From NCBI GenBank assembly GCA_947458575.1, contig CANHBE010000180.1, positions 1-5,656 of the forward strand: DNA of 5,656 bases. Direction: 5' to 3'. Below are positions 1 through 5,638 of this stretch, in pieces. The first letter of the stretch is position 1. Each line of letters begins with the position of its first letter. A program made the translations under genes and the position numbers. The stretch is from Flavobacteriaceae bacterium (GTDB lineage: Bacteria; Bacteroidota; Bacteroidia; Flavobacteriales; Flavobacteriaceae). Under the pieces are notes generated by a model. That model saw only the letters and a list, made by a program, of their open reading frames with translations, had not been told where the DNA came from and ran no database searches.

Positions 1-282
1 CCAATTCTAGAAATTGCTAAAAAATTAGAAGCTGCCGCTTTGGTCGACGATTATTTTATCTCGAGGAAGTTATATCCAAATGTCGATTTCTATTCTGGAA
101 TCATCTACAGAGCACTAGGAATTCCAACAGATATGTTTACTGTAATGTTTGCTATTGGTCGCTTACCGGGCTGGATAGCGCAATGGAAAGAAATGCGTAT
201 CAATAAAGAACCAATTGGAAGACCACGTCAAATCTATGTGGGACATCCTTTAAGGGATTTTAAGCCAATGAGCAAGAGATAG
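1..282 (+). CDS. gltA: Citrate synthase, C-terminal fragment (5' end outside the window)
   Basis: Citrate synthase condenses acetyl-CoA with oxaloacetate to give citrate and CoA, the entry step of the TCA cycle in the cytoplasm. Only the last 93 residues are present, in frame from base 1. The fragment carries the very conserved YPNVDFYSG segment (fragment residues 25-33), whose Asp29 corresponds to the catalytic aspartate of the family. It also has [13 protein letters not shown] (50-62), with an arginine at a known substrate-contacting position, and RPRQIYVG (74-81). The C-terminal DFKPMSKR resembles the usual type II bacterial enzyme tail. The stop at 280-282 is followed 19 bp later by an intrinsic terminator, so this is the end of its transcription unit. 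Nothing suggests damage; the gene is partial only because of the window edge. Confidence 0.96.
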   Translation, partial: PILEIAKKLEAAALVDDYFISRKLYPNVDFYSGIIYRALGIPTDMFTVMFAIGRLPGWIAQWKEMRINKEPIGRPRQIYVGHPLRDFKPMSKR

Positions 283-301
283 TCGCTCGAACAAAAATTA
301 T

Positions 302-326
302 AAGCCTCCTTTTTGGAGGCTTTTTT
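302..326 (+). terminator. Intrinsic terminator after gltA
   Basis: A perfect 8-bp stem, AAGCCTCC (302-309) and GGAGGCTT (315-322), closes a TTTTT loop. It is followed directly by a T run ending at 326. It lies 19 bp after the gltA stop codon and separates citrate synthase from the downstream arginine-related genes, so those genes need their own promoter. Confidence 0.9.
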
Positions 327-387
327 ATGGATTAGTTATTTTTTGTTGTTTATTTTTAGAATACTATAGAAATCAACCCGCTTTCAA

Positions 388-395
388 TATCTTTG
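388..395 (+). promoter_or_regulatory. Bacteroidota-type -7 promoter element for the DDAH-like gene
   Basis: TATCTTTG matches the Bacteroidota -7 consensus TAnnTTTG exactly. It lies between the gltA terminator and the next gene. No TTG at the expected -33 distance was found, so the match is one-sided. Transcription would start a few bases after 395, only a few nucleotides before the ATG at 407. This favours the second ATG at 416 as the translation start. Confidence 0.5.
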
Positions 396-415
396 TTTCC
401 AATCAAATGATATTT

Positions 416-1330
416 ATGTTACCAATTCATGTTACGAACGAATCTTCCAGATTGCGTGCAGTCGTTCTCGGCTCCGCGCTAAGTAATGGCCCGACGCCAA
501 CTGCTGAAGAAGCCTACGATCCGAAATCTTTGGAACATATTCTGGCAGGAACTTATCCCACAGAAGCCGATATGGTTGCTGAAATGGAAGGCTTTAATCA
601 AGTGTTTCAAAAATATGATGTCAAAGTTTATCGGCCTGAAATGATCGAAAATTATAACCAGATTTTTACCCGTGATATTGGTTTCGTGATTGAAGACATT
701 TTTATCAAAGCCAATATTCTTCCGGAACGCGAACGTGAATTAGATGCGATTCAATACATCATCGATCAAATCAATCCAGAAAAAGTAGTCCGCCCGCCAG
801 ACAATGTGCACATAGAGGGCGGCGATGTGATTTTGTGGAACGACTATATATTTATCGGGACCTATAAAGGAAGCGATTATAAAGAGTACATCACGGCTCG
901 AACTAACATGGAAGGCGTGAACTATATCAAGCAATTATTTCCCAACAAAATCGTCAAGGAATTCGACTTGGTAAAATCGAAAATTGAAGCCAGAGACAAC
1001 GCCTTGCACTTAGATTGTTGCTTTCAGCCAGTGGGAATCAATAAAGGAATCATCTACAAAAGCGGATTCCGTGAAGAAGCCGATTATGTGTATTTGGTCA
1101 AACTTTTCGGTAAGGAAAATTTGTTTCACATAACTAGAGATGAGATGTATGAAATGAATTCAAATGTCTTTTCAATTGCGCCAGACGTTGTGGTTTCTGA
1201 GAAAAGCTTTACCAGATTGAATACTTGGTTGCGTGAAAACGGATTTACCGTAGAAGAAATCTCGTACGCAGAAATTGCAAAACAAGAAGGACTGTTGCGT
1301 TGTTCTACGCTGCCGTTGATAAGAGATTAA
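416..1330 (+). CDS. Amidinotransferase/arginine deiminase-superfamily hydrolase (DDAH-like)
   Basis: The protein belongs to the guanidino-group-modifying superfamily (arginine deiminase, dimethylarginine dimethylaminohydrolase, amidinotransferases). These enzymes attack a guanidinium carbon through a catalytic cysteine. Numbered from the ATG at 416 (304 residues), the superfamily landmarks appear in order: FTRD (84-87), HIEGGD (132-137) with its acidic substrate-binding residues, HLD (198-200) with the catalytic histidine, and a near-C-terminal cysteine, Cys296, in LLRCSTLPLIR. That tail is more like amidinotransferases than like arginine deiminases with a glycine-rich loop before the cysteine. 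An in-frame ATG at 407 would add MIF. The start at 416 is preferred because family members, as I recall them, begin near MLxLxVxNES and because the -7 element is so close. No terminator follows, so it is probably co-transcribed with the four-helix gene and ctlX. The family is secure; the substrate (arginine, methylarginine or another guanidine) is not. Confidence 0.88.
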   Translation: MLPIHVTNESSRLRAVVLGSALSNGPTPTAEEAYDPKSLEHILAGTYPTEADMVAEMEGFNQVFQKYDVKVYRPEMIENYNQIFTRDIGFVIEDIFIKANILPERERELDAIQYIIDQINPEKVVRPPDNVHIEGGDVILWNDYIFIGTYKGSDYKEYITARTNMEGVNYIKQLFPNKIVKEFDLVKSKIEARDNALHLDCCFQPVGINKGIIYKSGFREEADYVYLVKLFGKENLFHITRDEMYEMNSNVFSIAPDVVVSEKSFTRLNTWLRENGFTVEEISYAEIAKQEGLLRCSTLPLIRD

Positions 1331-1335
1331 TTCTT

Positions 1336-1359
1336 GTTATAGGTTGTAGGTTGTGAGTT
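1336..1359 (+). repeat. Left arm of a heptad-based inverted repeat flanking the four-helix gene
   Basis: This 24-bp arm contains two exact tandem copies of AGGTTGT (1341-1347 and 1348-1354) with degenerate units on either side. It matches the reverse complement of 1784-1807 at 20 of 24 positions, and all four differences are A/G transitions. It begins 6 bp after the stop codon of the DDAH-like gene. Together the arms enclose 424 bp that hold the four-helix gene, suggesting the ends of an inserted cassette. Confidence 0.7.
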
Positions 1360-1408
1360 AAGTGTTTTGATATAGAGTGAATTTAATACAAGCCAAAAAA
1401 AATTTGAT

Positions 1409-1777
1409 ATGAGCAGTTATAAGGATTTAGAGATTTATACTTTGGGATTAGAGTTGTTTTATAAAGCGCACTTTGCCTCTTTACAATTACCTAAGCATGA
1501 AATGTATGAGCTTGGTAGTCAATTAAGGAGATCAGCAGATTCTGTAACGACCAACATTGTGGAAGGTTATGGCAGAAAACGATACAAAGCAGATTTCATT
1601 AAATTTCTTACCTACTCATATGCAAGCTGTCTTGAAGCTGTATTCCATTTACAAAAAATTGCCACTTTATACCCAACTATAATTGATAATGAACAAGAAT
1701 TCATTGACAAGTACAATGAGTTGAGTGCCAAAATCTATAATTTTACTAAATACGTCGAACAAAACTGGAGATCCTAA
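1409..1777 (+). CDS. Four-helix bundle protein (S23/IVS-encoded, Avd-like family)
   Basis: This 122-residue protein has the family hallmark at residues 34-56: ELGSQLRRSADSV, then TTNIVEGYGR. The N-terminal YKDLEIYTLGLELFY and a helical C-terminal half ending in a YVEQNW segment also fit. The family is known from ORFs inside intervening sequences of bacterial 23S rRNA and from Avd, the basic accessory protein of diversity-generating retroelements. Many stand-alone copies exist and their function is unknown. Here there is no reverse transcriptase, template/variable repeat or rRNA, so neither role can be assigned. The gene sits between two arginine-related hydrolase genes to which it has no evident relation, and imperfect inverted repeats of 7-bp units flank it. 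That looks like a mobile or dispersed cassette. The start is the ATG after an A-rich stretch; no clear promoter of its own was found. The family call is firm; the biological role is open. Confidence 0.9.
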   Translation: MSSYKDLEIYTLGLELFYKAHFASLQLPKHEMYELGSQLRRSADSVTTNIVEGYGRKRYKADFIKFLTYSYASCLEAVFHLQKIATLYPTIIDNEQEFIDKYNELSAKIYNFTKYVEQNWRS

Positions 1778-1781
1778 CTTT

Positions 1782-1809
1782 ACAACTTACAACCCACAAC
1801 CCACAACTT
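1782..1809 (+). repeat. Right arm: four tandem heptads ACAACYY
   Basis: Four 7-bp units stand in tandem: ACAACTT, ACAACCC, ACAACCC, ACAACTT. Bases 1784-1807 form an imperfect reverse complement of the left arm at 1336-1359. The run starts 4 bp after the four-helix stop and ends 7 bp before the ctlX ATG, so it forms most of the ctlX leader. The period-7 structure is exact in position, with variation only in the last two bases of each unit. Confidence 0.8.
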
Positions 1810-1816
1810 CTAAAAC

Positions 1817-2752
1817 ATGAAACAAACCACCAATTCCATCCTCATGATCCGCCCAGTCGCGTTTCGAATGAACGAGCAGACAGCTGTAAACAATTATTAT
1901 CAAAAGGTTCTTGATGGTTTATCACCGGAGACTGTCAATGCAAAAGCACAAGAAGAATTCGATGCTTTTGTCAATAAATTGCGAATGGTTGGCGTAAATG
2001 TCATTGTGGTAGAAGACACAAAAACACCAGACACTCCGGATTCTATTTTTCCAAACAACTGGATTTCTTTTCACGAAAACGGAGATGTGGCGCTTTATCC
2101 CATGTTTGCCGAAAACCGCCGTCACGAAAGACGGGAAGACATTTTGGACATCTTGGAAGACGATGGTTTTGTTATTAATAACATTATGGATTATACCTCC
2201 GCAGAAGAAGATGGCTATTTTTTGGAAGGAACGGGAAGTATACTTCTAGACCGTCAAAATGATAAAGCTTATTGTGCTTTGTCACCGCGCGCAGATGAAG
2301 AACTATTCATAGAATTCTGTGAAGATTTTGAATACACACCCGTTATTTTCGAGGCATTTCAAACAGTTGACGGAGACAGAAAATTGGTCTATCACACCAA
2401 TGTAATGATGTGCATTGGAGAGACTTTCGCAGTGATCTGTGCAGATTGCATAGATGATAAGAAAGAGCGGAAAATGGTGATTGACAGTCTTCGAGGAGAC
2501 GAAAAGGAGATTGTCTTAATTACCGAAGATCAGGTGAATAACTTTGCAGGAAATATGTTGGAAGTTAGAGGCACTGACGATCGAAGATATTTGGTCATGA
2601 GTAAATCTGCACACCAAAGTCTTACCAAAAAACAAATTGCTCAGATCGAAGAACATGTGACTATCTTAAGTCCAAGTCTTGATACTATTGAAGCTTGCGG
2701 TGGCGGTAGTGCACGCTGTATGATGGCTGAGATTTTTTTACCGAAAAACTAA
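1817..2752 (+). CDS. ctlX: Citrulline utilization hydrolase CtlX (arginine deiminase-related)
   Basis: CtlX is a cytoplasmic citrulline hydrolase (citrulline ureidase) described in Francisella. It converts citrulline to ornithine, ammonia and carbon dioxide and belongs to the same guanidino-modifying superfamily as the upstream gene. The 311-residue length is typical. Landmarks in order are DSIFPNNW (75-82), YPMFAENRRHERR (94-106), LEGTGSILLDR (136-146) with the acidic substrate-binding site, VYHTNV (191-196) with the probable catalytic His193, and CGGGSARC (294-301) ending in the probable nucleophile Cys301. All expected catalytic elements are present. The ATG at 1817 fits the usual N-terminus (MKQTTNSILMIRPV). 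No promoter is visible immediately upstream, where the leader is the heptad repeat, so it is probably read from the DDAH-like gene's promoter. The name rests on motif recognition; activity towards citrulline rather than a related ureido or guanidino compound is inferred. Confidence 0.88.
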   Translation: MKQTTNSILMIRPVAFRMNEQTAVNNYYQKVLDGLSPETVNAKAQEEFDAFVNKLRMVGVNVIVVEDTKTPDTPDSIFPNNWISFHENGDVALYPMFAENRRHERREDILDILEDDGFVINNIMDYTSAEEDGYFLEGTGSILLDRQNDKAYCALSPRADEELFIEFCEDFEYTPVIFEAFQTVDGDRKLVYHTNVMMCIGETFAVICADCIDDKKERKMVIDSLRGDEKEIVLITEDQVNNFAGNMLEVRGTDDRRYLVMSKSAHQSLTKKQIAQIEEHVTILSPSLDTIEACGGGSARCMMAEIFLPKN

Positions 2753-2813
2753 ATTTCAAAAATAAAATTCCAATGGTCTAGTTTGGACTTTGGAATTTTA
2801 TTTTTGGAATTTA
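2750..2813. terminator. Bidirectional terminator hairpin between convergent genes
   Basis: Bases 2758-2772 and 2791-2805 form a perfect 15-bp inverted repeat. Pairing extends outward to 2750-2813, with a single G-U wobble (2756/2807), and partly inward through GTC/GAC (2776-2778/2786-2788). The stem starts at the ctlX stop codon and ends 2 bp before the stop codon of the opposing lipoprotein gene. The descending arm reads TTTTATTTTT on either strand, which suits termination from both directions. Confidence 0.85.
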
Positions 2814-2814
2814 A

Positions 2815-3441
2815 TTATTTCAATTTATCAAAAATATATCCTGCCTTCGTGGCACCCCAAACTTGCTTCCCATCTTTGTCAAAACCTTGATCCCAAGACA
2901 AGATTTGGTCAGGTGTTATCGTGACTTTTGAAGTAGCATAACTGGCGCCACGTAATTCACTTGGACAAGTTTTCTCTCCAGTACTGCCTGAAAATTTATT
3001 TTTTTTCATGCGCTTCAAAATGACTTCACAGCCTGTTTTGAGTTCAATATCATTTTCAGTCAAAGCATCGAAATCTTCCGGAGTTTTCCATCGACCAATC
3101 CAGTCTTTCTCATTTTTAAGCGTATAAATTTCACTGGCAAATTCCGTTTCATTTCGCCGCGATACTTTATAAATTCGAACGCGATAAGGCTTGTCTTGCT
3201 TCTTAAACAAAGCCTGCTCAACATACAGGTAATTTCCTTTGCTTTTCATAATCGGAACCATTCGCAACGAAATGTTGAAATAAGAAGTGTCTTGAATGGA
3301 CTGTTTTTCAGAAGAATAATTGCCTTGCATAAGAGTTACCAACTCATTCAAGTCTGCATCTTTAGTTGTACCGCTTTGATAAGTCGATTTACAACTGAAA
3401 ATCACAAAAGCAACAAACAAAACTAGCACGGTTCTTCTCAT
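2815..3441 (-). CDS. CpcT/CpeT-family lipoprotein
   Basis: This 208-residue protein starts with a short lipoprotein signal: MRR, a hydrophobic stretch, then VIFSC with Cys17 as the probable lipidated residue. It should therefore be exported and membrane-anchored. The mature part resembles the CpcT/CpeT family throughout: LMQGNYSSEKQS (37-48), GNYLYVEQAL (69-78), PYRVRIYKV (85-93), a conserved Cys138, GSTGEKTCPSELRGASYATS (152-171), ILSWDQGFD (180-188) and a GYIFDK ending. In cyanobacteria CpcT and CpeT are lyases that attach bilins to phycobiliproteins. Flavobacteria have no phycobiliproteins and bacterial relatives outside that group have no established function, so a lyase role should not be assumed. 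The gene is monocistronic here, with its own promoter candidate and terminator. Family call good; function unknown. Confidence 0.85.
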   Translation of the reverse strand: MRRTVLVLFVAFVIFSCKSTYQSGTTKDADLNELVTLMQGNYSSEKQSIQDTSYFNISLRMVPIMKSKGNYLYVEQALFKKQDKPYRVRIYKVSRRNETEFASEIYTLKNEKDWIGRWKTPEDFDALTENDIELKTGCEVILKRMKKNKFSGSTGEKTCPSELRGASYATSKVTITPDQILSWDQGFDKDGKQVWGATKAGYIFDKLK

Positions 3442-3475
3442 ATCACATCAAATTTGGAAGTTTTATAACAGATTT

Positions 3476-3503
3476 CAAAGATAGAAATTCGATGAATATG
3501 CAA
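3476..3503 (-). promoter_or_regulatory. Promoter of the CpcT/CpeT-family lipoprotein gene
   Basis: Read on the minus strand, TTG (3503-3501) is followed after 17 bp by TATCTTTG (3483-3476). This fits the Flavobacterium pattern of a TTG -33 element and a TAnnTTTG -7 element with 17-23 bp between them. The -7 element ends 34 bp before the ATG at 3441, giving a leader of roughly 30 nt. Confidence 0.6.
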
Positions 3504-3555
3504 TAGAAAATGACCACAAATCTTACTTACATCAAAGTTCGCCTATCGTTTTTTG

Positions 3556-3563
3556 TACTTTTG
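3556..3563 (+). promoter_or_regulatory. Bacteroidota -7 element for the CoA-binding protein gene
   Basis: TACTTTTG matches TAnnTTTG exactly and lies 81 bp before the ATG at 3645. No good TTG was found at the -33 distance. Because it sits inside the longer open frame that begins at 3510, it argues against that upstream start. It is divergent from the lipoprotein promoter 73 bp away. Confidence 0.45.
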
Positions 3564-3644
3564 CCAAATCACAGCGGCCATGGTACAACGTTTGTCGAAA
3601 CAATTGAAAATCATCGAACACTGCTGGAAAAATTCTTAACACAA

Positions 3645-4010
3645 ATGAAAAACAAGAAAACACTCGTTTTAGGCGCATCCACAAAACCCGATCGATATGC
3701 ATACAAAGCAATCGAGTCGCTGGTCAACAAAGGTCATTCGGTCTTGGCTATCGGGCAAAATACGGGTGAAGTTGGTGGCGTAAAAATTCATACGAAAGCG
3801 ATTCCGGTCAAGAATATCGATACCATTACACTTTATTTGAATCCAGTCCGACAACGCGACTATTACAACTTTATCATCGAATCGAAACCGAAGCGTGTAA
3901 TCTTTAATCCGGGAACAGAAAACCCCGAGTTTTATCAGCTACTCAAAGCAAACGGCATTGGAGTGGAAGTGGCATGTACGTTAGTTTTACTTGCAACCAA
4001 TCAATATTAA
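3645..4010 (+). CDS. CoA-binding Rossmann-fold protein
   Basis: This is a small single-domain protein of 121 residues of the CoA-binding (YccU-like, CoA_binding_2) family. It begins with the nucleotide-binding strand and loop TLVLGASTKPDRYAYKAI (6-23). A second strand, HSVLAIGQN (31-39), the family-type NPGTENPE (88-95) and EVACTLVLL (108-116) follow. The length is normal for the family, which binds CoA in crystal structures but has no agreed biochemical role. The frame is open back to an ATG at 3510. The extra 45 residues (with HSGHGTTFVETIENHR) have no family resemblance and would span the promoter-like TACTTTTG, so the ATG at 3645 is chosen. Position 3645 is preceded by the A-rich AACACAA typical of flavobacterial starts. 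It converges with the symporter gene across a structured repeat. Confidence 0.88.
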   Translation: MKNKKTLVLGASTKPDRYAYKAIESLVNKGHSVLAIGQNTGEVGGVKIHTKAIPVKNIDTITLYLNPVRQRDYYNFIIESKPKRVIFNPGTENPEFYQLLKANGIGVEVACTLVLLATNQY

Positions 4011-4011
4011 T

Positions 4012-4092
4012 TTTTAGGAGCTATTCCTGCTGTTCGTTATATCTTTTGTGTCGAACACCGCCACAAAAGGATATCACTGCCATCAGGGCTAG
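4012..4092 (+). repeat. Structured intergenic repeat element, possibly an RNA
   Basis: This compact multi-stem element lies between two convergent genes. A central stem pairs 4039-4050 with 4062-4074: ATATCTTTTGTG against CACAAAAGGATAT, with one bulged G. An outer stem pairs AGC (4019-4021) and CCTG (4026-4029) with CAGG (4084-4087) and GCT (4088-4090), leaving TATT bulged. From memory, flavobacterial genomes carry many intergenic copies of a sequence of the form AGGAGCTATTYCCYGCT, a variable hairpin flanked by ATCTTTT and AAAAGGAT, then CACTGC and GGGCTA. This copy fits that pattern, including a compensatory CCCG/CGGG to CCTG/CAGG change. That recall was not checked. It may be related to the Rfam Flavo-1 RNA, but I cannot confirm it. 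It could also help end transcription of the flanking genes. The strand given is the orientation in which I recognise it. Confidence 0.55.
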
Positions 4093-4107
4093 GGTTCGTC
4101 CGTGTTA

Positions 4108-5610
4108 TCAGAATTTCGTTTGTGAAGTCGCCGGTTTGCTAATCAATAACAGTCCTAAAAAGGTAAGCAATCCGTTGATGATAATGAGTTCATTATCTAT
4201 TACATAACTTCCCAACAGAGCTGCCGAATTTTTACTGATAAAAAAGCAAATCGCGGGCGATAAGACACAAATAAAAGGCACCCATTTGTCCTTTACAGTT
4301 TTAGATTTCATAAATAATCCGAATCCATACAATCCTAAAAGCGGTCCGTACGTGTAGGAGGCAATTTTAAAAATCATGCTCACCACAGATGCATCGTTAA
4401 TGGCATTAAATATCACAATGACAATAAACATCAAGAATGAGAACGCAATATGAACAGCATGTCGGGTTCTGACAATATTAGGTTTGTTTGCATTTTCACT
4501 TTTGTCCATACCCAGAAAATCAACACAAAATGAGGTTGTTAAAGCGGTCAAAGCACTATCGGTTGTCGCGAAGGTCGCCGCGGTAAGGCCCAATAAAAAC
4601 ACCACCGACGGGATAATGCTCAAATGATTAAAAGCAATTTCCGGAAATAACAAATCTGTTCTAGGTTTTCCTGTGACCAAATCACTTGGGATTTCAATAC
4701 TGTTCTGGCTTGCATATATGTACAATAATGCGCCAACACTCAAGAAAAAGATATTAATCAAGACAAAAATGCCGGTAAAAGTATACATGTTTTTTTGTGC
4801 GTCTTCTATATGGGCACAACTTAAGTTCTTTTGCATCAAATCCTGATCAAGACCAACCATCGCAATGGTCACAAAGATTCCTCCGAGGATTTGCTTCACA
4901 AAATAAGTGCCTTTCAAATAATCTTCGTAGAAGAAGACTTTCGAGTAATTACTGTTTTTTACTTTTTCGAATGCATCAATTACAGACAAATTCAAGCTAT
5001 CGCAAATGAAGAAAATTGTCAAGAAAACCGAAGAAACCAAGAAGAAAGTTTGTAACGTGTCGGTGATAATAATGGTTTTCAGTCCGCCGCGATATGTATA
5101 CAAAAAGATCAAAGCCAATGATATCAAAACCGTTACAGAAAAAGGAATGTGGTAATAATCGAATACGTAACGTTGTAAAACAATCACAACCAAATACAAA
5201 CGAAAAGCGGAACCAATTGTTCTGCTAAGCAAGAAGATTGACGCAGCCGTTTTATAGCTTGTTGTGCCTAATCTTTGCTCAATATAGCTGTAAATTGATG
5301 TGAGATTCATGCGGTAATACAGTGGTAAAAGAACTTTGGCGATGATGAGAAAACCAATGGCATTTCCCAAGACAAACTGAAAATACTTAAACTGATTTTC
5401 AGGGTTTCCCACTTCACCGGGAACAGAGATAAATGTCACTCCGGAAAGTGCTGTCCCAATCATACCAAAAGCAACCAAGTACCATTTCGAATTCTTGTTG
5501 GCTTTGAAAAAAGCATCATTACCGCTATTCTTTTTGCTAGTTTGATGTGAAATGATAAAGAGCAAACCGAAATATACAATGATGAGCGATAGTATGGCAA
5601 AAGGCGTCAT
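4108..5610 (-). CDS. Sodium:solute symporter (SSS family)
   Basis: This polytopic inner-membrane protein of 500 residues probably couples sodium entry to solute uptake. Residue numbers run from the ATG at 5610. There are about 13 hydrophobic segments, in line with the LeuT-fold SSS family. Hallmarks are the first core helix GMIGTALSGVTFISVPG (49-65), YRGGLKTIIITDTLQ (173-187), GLDQDLMQKNLSC (253-265) and TAATFATTDSALTAL (343-357). The last lies where SSS proteins place Ser/Thr residues of a sodium site. The substrate cannot be read from the sequence; sugars, sialic acid, proline and others are all possible for this family, and no catabolic neighbour helps. The frame extends to a TTG at 5634, but that codon overlaps a -7-like sequence and MTPFAILSLIIVYFG is the expected N-terminus. 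The C-terminus (SQTKF) reaches to just beside the intergenic repeat. Any genes co-transcribed with it would have to lie outside the visible sequence. Confidence 0.92.
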   Translation of the reverse strand: MTPFAILSLIIVYFGLLFIISHQTSKKNSGNDAFFKANKNSKWYLVAFGMIGTALSGVTFISVPGEVGNPENQFKYFQFVLGNAIGFLIIAKVLLPLYYRMNLTSIYSYIEQRLGTTSYKTAASIFLLSRTIGSAFRLYLVVIVLQRYVFDYYHIPFSVTVLISLALIFLYTYRGGLKTIIITDTLQTFFLVSSVFLTIFFICDSLNLSVIDAFEKVKNSNYSKVFFYEDYLKGTYFVKQILGGIFVTIAMVGLDQDLMQKNLSCAHIEDAQKNMYTFTGIFVLINIFFLSVGALLYIYASQNSIEIPSDLVTGKPRTDLLFPEIAFNHLSIIPSVVFLLGLTAATFATTDSALTALTTSFCVDFLGMDKSENANKPNIVRTRHAVHIAFSFLMFIVIVIFNAINDASVVSMIFKIASYTYGPLLGLYGFGLFMKSKTVKDKWVPFICVLSPAICFFISKNSAALLGSYVIDNELIIINGLLTFLGLLLISKPATSQTKF

Positions 5611-5630
5611 AAATGGGATTTTTATTGGCG

Positions 5631-5638
5631 CCAAAATA
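5631..5638 (-). promoter_or_regulatory. Possible -7 element of the symporter gene
   Basis: On the minus strand 5638-5631 reads TATTTTGG, one mismatch from TAnnTTTG and 20 bp before the ATG at 5610. The window ends before a -33 element could be seen at most of the allowed spacings. It overlaps the alternative TTG start at 5634, which supports the ATG. Confidence 0.3.

Noticed and set aside
740..934. Minus-strand open frame of 64 codons inside the DDAH-like gene
   Set aside because: It lies wholly within a well-supported gene and resembles no protein; it is a shadow frame.
1336..1809. CRISPR-like or diversity-generating retroelement locus, because of short repeats and an Avd-like protein
   Set aside because: The repeats are 7 bp and contiguous with no spacers. 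There is no reverse transcriptase, no template/variable repeat pair and no cas gene.
1331..1811. TTCT at 1331-1334 and 1808-1811 as a target-site duplication around the four-helix cassette
   Set aside because: Four bases matching by chance in AT-rich DNA is expected, and the right copy lies partly inside the heptad repeat.
1922..2125. Minus-strand open frame inside ctlX
   Set aside because: It is antisense to conserved ctlX codons, with no promoter or family resemblance.
3510..3644. N-terminal extension of the CoA-binding protein from the ATG at 3510
   Set aside because: The added residues look unlike the family, which starts right at the Rossmann strand, and the extension spans an exact TAnnTTTG promoter element.
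3974..4207. Plus-strand open frame across the end of the CoA-binding gene, the intergenic repeat and the symporter 3' end
   Set aside because: It runs through the structured repeat and antisense through the symporter; the translation has no recognisable domain.
4797..5055. Two overlapping plus-strand open frames within the symporter gene
   Set aside because: Both are antisense to conserved membrane segments of the symporter and look like no known protein.
5611..5634. Symporter start at the TTG codon at 5634
   Set aside because: TTG is a rare start, it overlaps a -7-like sequence, and the ATG at 5610 gives the expected N-terminus.
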